15,563 nucleotides of DNA, taken from the NCBI GenBank assembly GCA_018061375.1, contig JAGOUG010000015.1:1-15563 (forward strand), given 5' to 3'. Origin of the DNA: Candidatus Saccharimonadota bacterium. Its GTDB lineage: Bacteria; Patescibacteriota; Saccharimonadia; Saccharimonadales; UBA7683. The position numbers were made by a program, and so were the translations under genes. Below are positions 14,510-15,563 of the stretch, piece after piece; positions within the stretch are counted from its first letter, which is position 1, and the number at the start of each line of letters is the position of its first letter. A model generated the notes under the pieces. The model was not told the DNA's origin. It did no database searches and saw nothing but the letters and a program-made list of their open reading frames with translations.

Positions 14510-15453
14510 CTTCGAACACTCTTCTTGAGCTTTCGATACGCGCGTTTATGAATATTTTTTAGGCTCTTATTGAGTCTCTTTTGTTGCTCATTGATGACAT
14601 TTTGTTGATTGTTGATAACATCTTGTTGCTCATTGACATGCTTCTCTAACTTTTTAATATGTCGCTCGCTATCTTTGAGGCGCCGACCATAATAGTCGTT
14701 CGTTTCCTGCAGCAAAGTTGCAAAACTATCCCGAGGACTAGACACTTCCATTGGTACTTTTTTAGGCTTCGTAGTGTACTCAGCATACCCCACTAGCTGA
14801 TAAACAGAGGCGTTTGTCGAGTTAACAAAGTCGGTAAACTCCTTAGTATTGCTTAGGCCTACAGTACTAAGCTCTTTGTCCAATAGCGGGGCTGGGTAAT
14901 CCTTTATTACAGGGTCAAAGTGTCCTATTTCCATTCCTGCCCTATTAAATACCCGGTTAAGCTCATGTAGTGTGTAAAAATGTAGGTGTGTATTATCAAG
15001 CAGCCCCGTCCTGCCGTATTCAAAGTTACCATTTAACAGCATCAGCCGTACCGAAATATGAGACATATTCGGAAGGGAGAATAGAATTTTTGCTTTCTTT
15101 TCGTTCTGAAATAAGGGCTTCAAGCGCTTTAATGCCTGTGACGGATCGACCAAATGCTCGATAACGTCACCAAAGTAGATATAATCGTATTTATCTTTTA
15201 TTTCGTCGAGGGGGTCCGTTTCGATATTCAACTCATAAACATTACGTAACTTTTTGCGCGCTTCCCGGGCATCTCCATGGTCAAGCTCTATACCATCGAC
15301 AATACATTGCTTCCCATTTATAAGCTCTTCGCCAAAATTACCACTACTACAGCCAATGTCCAGGACTCTAGAGCCTGGTTCAACGAGGTGTAATATCTTG
15401 TACCATGAACTATTTGGATTTTCTGCGTATTGGCTATCTGAGTAATTAGACAT
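14506..15453 (-). CDS. SAM-dependent methyltransferase with heptad-repeat coiled coil and basic tail
   Basis: The protein has 315 residues. Motif I is 'VLDIGCSSGNFGEEL' (30–44), the acidic ribose-binding strand is 'IELDHG' (55–60), 'YIYFGDVIEHLVDP' lies at 91–104 and 'LLDNTHLHFYT' at 151–161. This pattern is typical of Methyltransf_23-type enzymes found beside GT2 genes. Residues about 250–300 are helical and charged and contain three in-register seven-residue repeats (274–294). The C-terminus is strongly basic (KSLKNIHKRAYRKLKKSVRR), suggesting contact with membrane phospholipid or a protein partner. The start has GGAG six bases upstream and stands two bases after the stop of another co-directional gene. 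Its end overlaps the tandem GT2 start. Likely role: methylating or capping the glycan made by the neighbours; the acceptor is unknown. Confidence 0.85.
   Translation of the reverse strand: MSNYSDSQYAENPNSSWYKILHLVEPGSRVLDIGCSSGNFGEELINGKQCIVDGIELDHGDAREARKKLRNVYELNIETDPLDEIKDKYDYIYFGDVIEHLVDPSQALKRLKPLFQNEKKAKILFSLPNMSHISVRLMLLNGNFEYGRTGLLDNTHLHFYTLHELNRVFNRAGMEIGHFDPVIKDYPAPLLDKELSTVGLSNTKEFTDFVNSTNASVYQLVGYAEYTTKPKKVPMEVSSPRDSFATLLQETNDYYGRRLKDSERHIKKLEKHVNEQQDVINNQQNVINEQQKRLNKSLKNIHKRAYRKLKKSVRR
14572..14634 (-). repeat. Three tandem 21-base units encoding coiled-coil heptads
   Basis: Within the methyltransferase gene, the minus strand encodes NEQQDVI, NNQQNVI and NEQQKRL in succession. 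On the plus strand this shows as recurring TTGTTGCTCATTGA-like blocks with a 21-base period. Whole-heptad units could expand or contract without breaking the frame. Confidence 0.75.
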
Positions 15454-15455
15454 CT

Positions 15456-15563
15456 CTATCTCCAGCTATGTTCTAGTTTTGTAATGTCATCCCATTTATG
15501 CCTCTCATCGGCTGGCCGTACCGTTATGGTAGTGAAATTTTCCGTATATGTAATGATATCAAG
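15456..15563 (-). CDS. C-terminal end of an unidentified gene upstream in the minus operon
   Basis: Read on the minus strand from the window edge, this frame is open for 35 codons to a TAG at 15458–15456, while the other two frames hit stops early. The peptide (ending 'RHKWDDITKLEHSWR') looks like a natural soluble-protein tail, with charged and aromatic residues. The TAG stands two bases before the methyltransferase start, matching the tight spacing of the other operon genes. I do not recognise the family from this short end. Confidence 0.55.
   Translation of the reverse strand, partial: LDIITYTENFTTITVRPADERHKWDDITKLEHSWR

Noticed and set aside
14581..14640. Short repeats that could suggest a CRISPR array or regulatory iterons
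   Set aside because: The 21-base period has no spacers, lies inside a coding frame and translates to heptads, so it is a coiled-coil repeat.

Overview
The window looks like a chromosomal piece of a small-genome bacterium, most likely a Candidatus Saccharibacteria (TM7) or related Patescibacteria member. This is inferred from gene content: a secreted protein whose N-terminal domain is best known from Actinobacteria and Saccharibacteria, tightly packed envelope-glycan genes, DUF2142 and GtrA proteins, and a flippase–kinase fusion. TGA acts as a normal stop (two ORFs end in it), which argues against the UGA-glycine code of Gracilibacteria and Absconditabacteria. No rRNA or ribosomal gene is present, so the lineage is not proven. 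Coding density is very high: the longest non-coding stretch is about 115 bases. I saw no RNA gene, mobile element or CRISPR array.

Layout. (1) 2–854, plus strand: the end of a sugar-nucleotide-type nucleotidyltransferase overlapping a GtrA membrane protein. (2) 861–3529, minus strand: a HAD phosphatase, then a 699-residue fusion of a lipid-flippase-like membrane domain to an aminoglycoside-phosphotransferase-like kinase domain, overlapping by one base. (3) 3530–3645: divergent promoter region. (4) 3646–5481, plus: a GT-C-like membrane protein with a C-terminal extracytoplasmic beta domain. (5) 5557–9547, plus: an apparent operon of a membrane-anchored Ig-like protein, a large secreted repeat protein with a lysozyme-like N-terminal region, and a DUF2142 membrane protein. 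(6) 9636–10472, plus: a stand-alone, AT-rich SAM methyltransferase with a TTG start and its own promoter. (7) 15563–10479, minus: a tight glycan operon, read as an unidentified gene end, a SAM methyltransferase with coiled coil, a tandem two-domain GT2, a WsaF-like rhamnosyltransferase-type GT4, and a second SAM methyltransferase with coiled coil.

Taken together this is an envelope-polysaccharide and surface-protein locus. The minus operon probably assembles and methylates a cytoplasmic lipid-linked glycan, perhaps containing rhamnose. The GtrA, DUF2142 and GT-C-like proteins would act on polyprenyl-phosphate-linked sugars at the outer face. The flippase–kinase with its HAD partner could phosphorylate and dephosphorylate a lipid or sugar intermediate. 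The parts most worth following up are the flippase–kinase/HAD pair, the secreted multi-repeat protein and its operon, and the two coiled-coil methyltransferases that bracket the glycosyltransferases, which resemble the logic of chain-length rulers such as WbdD.
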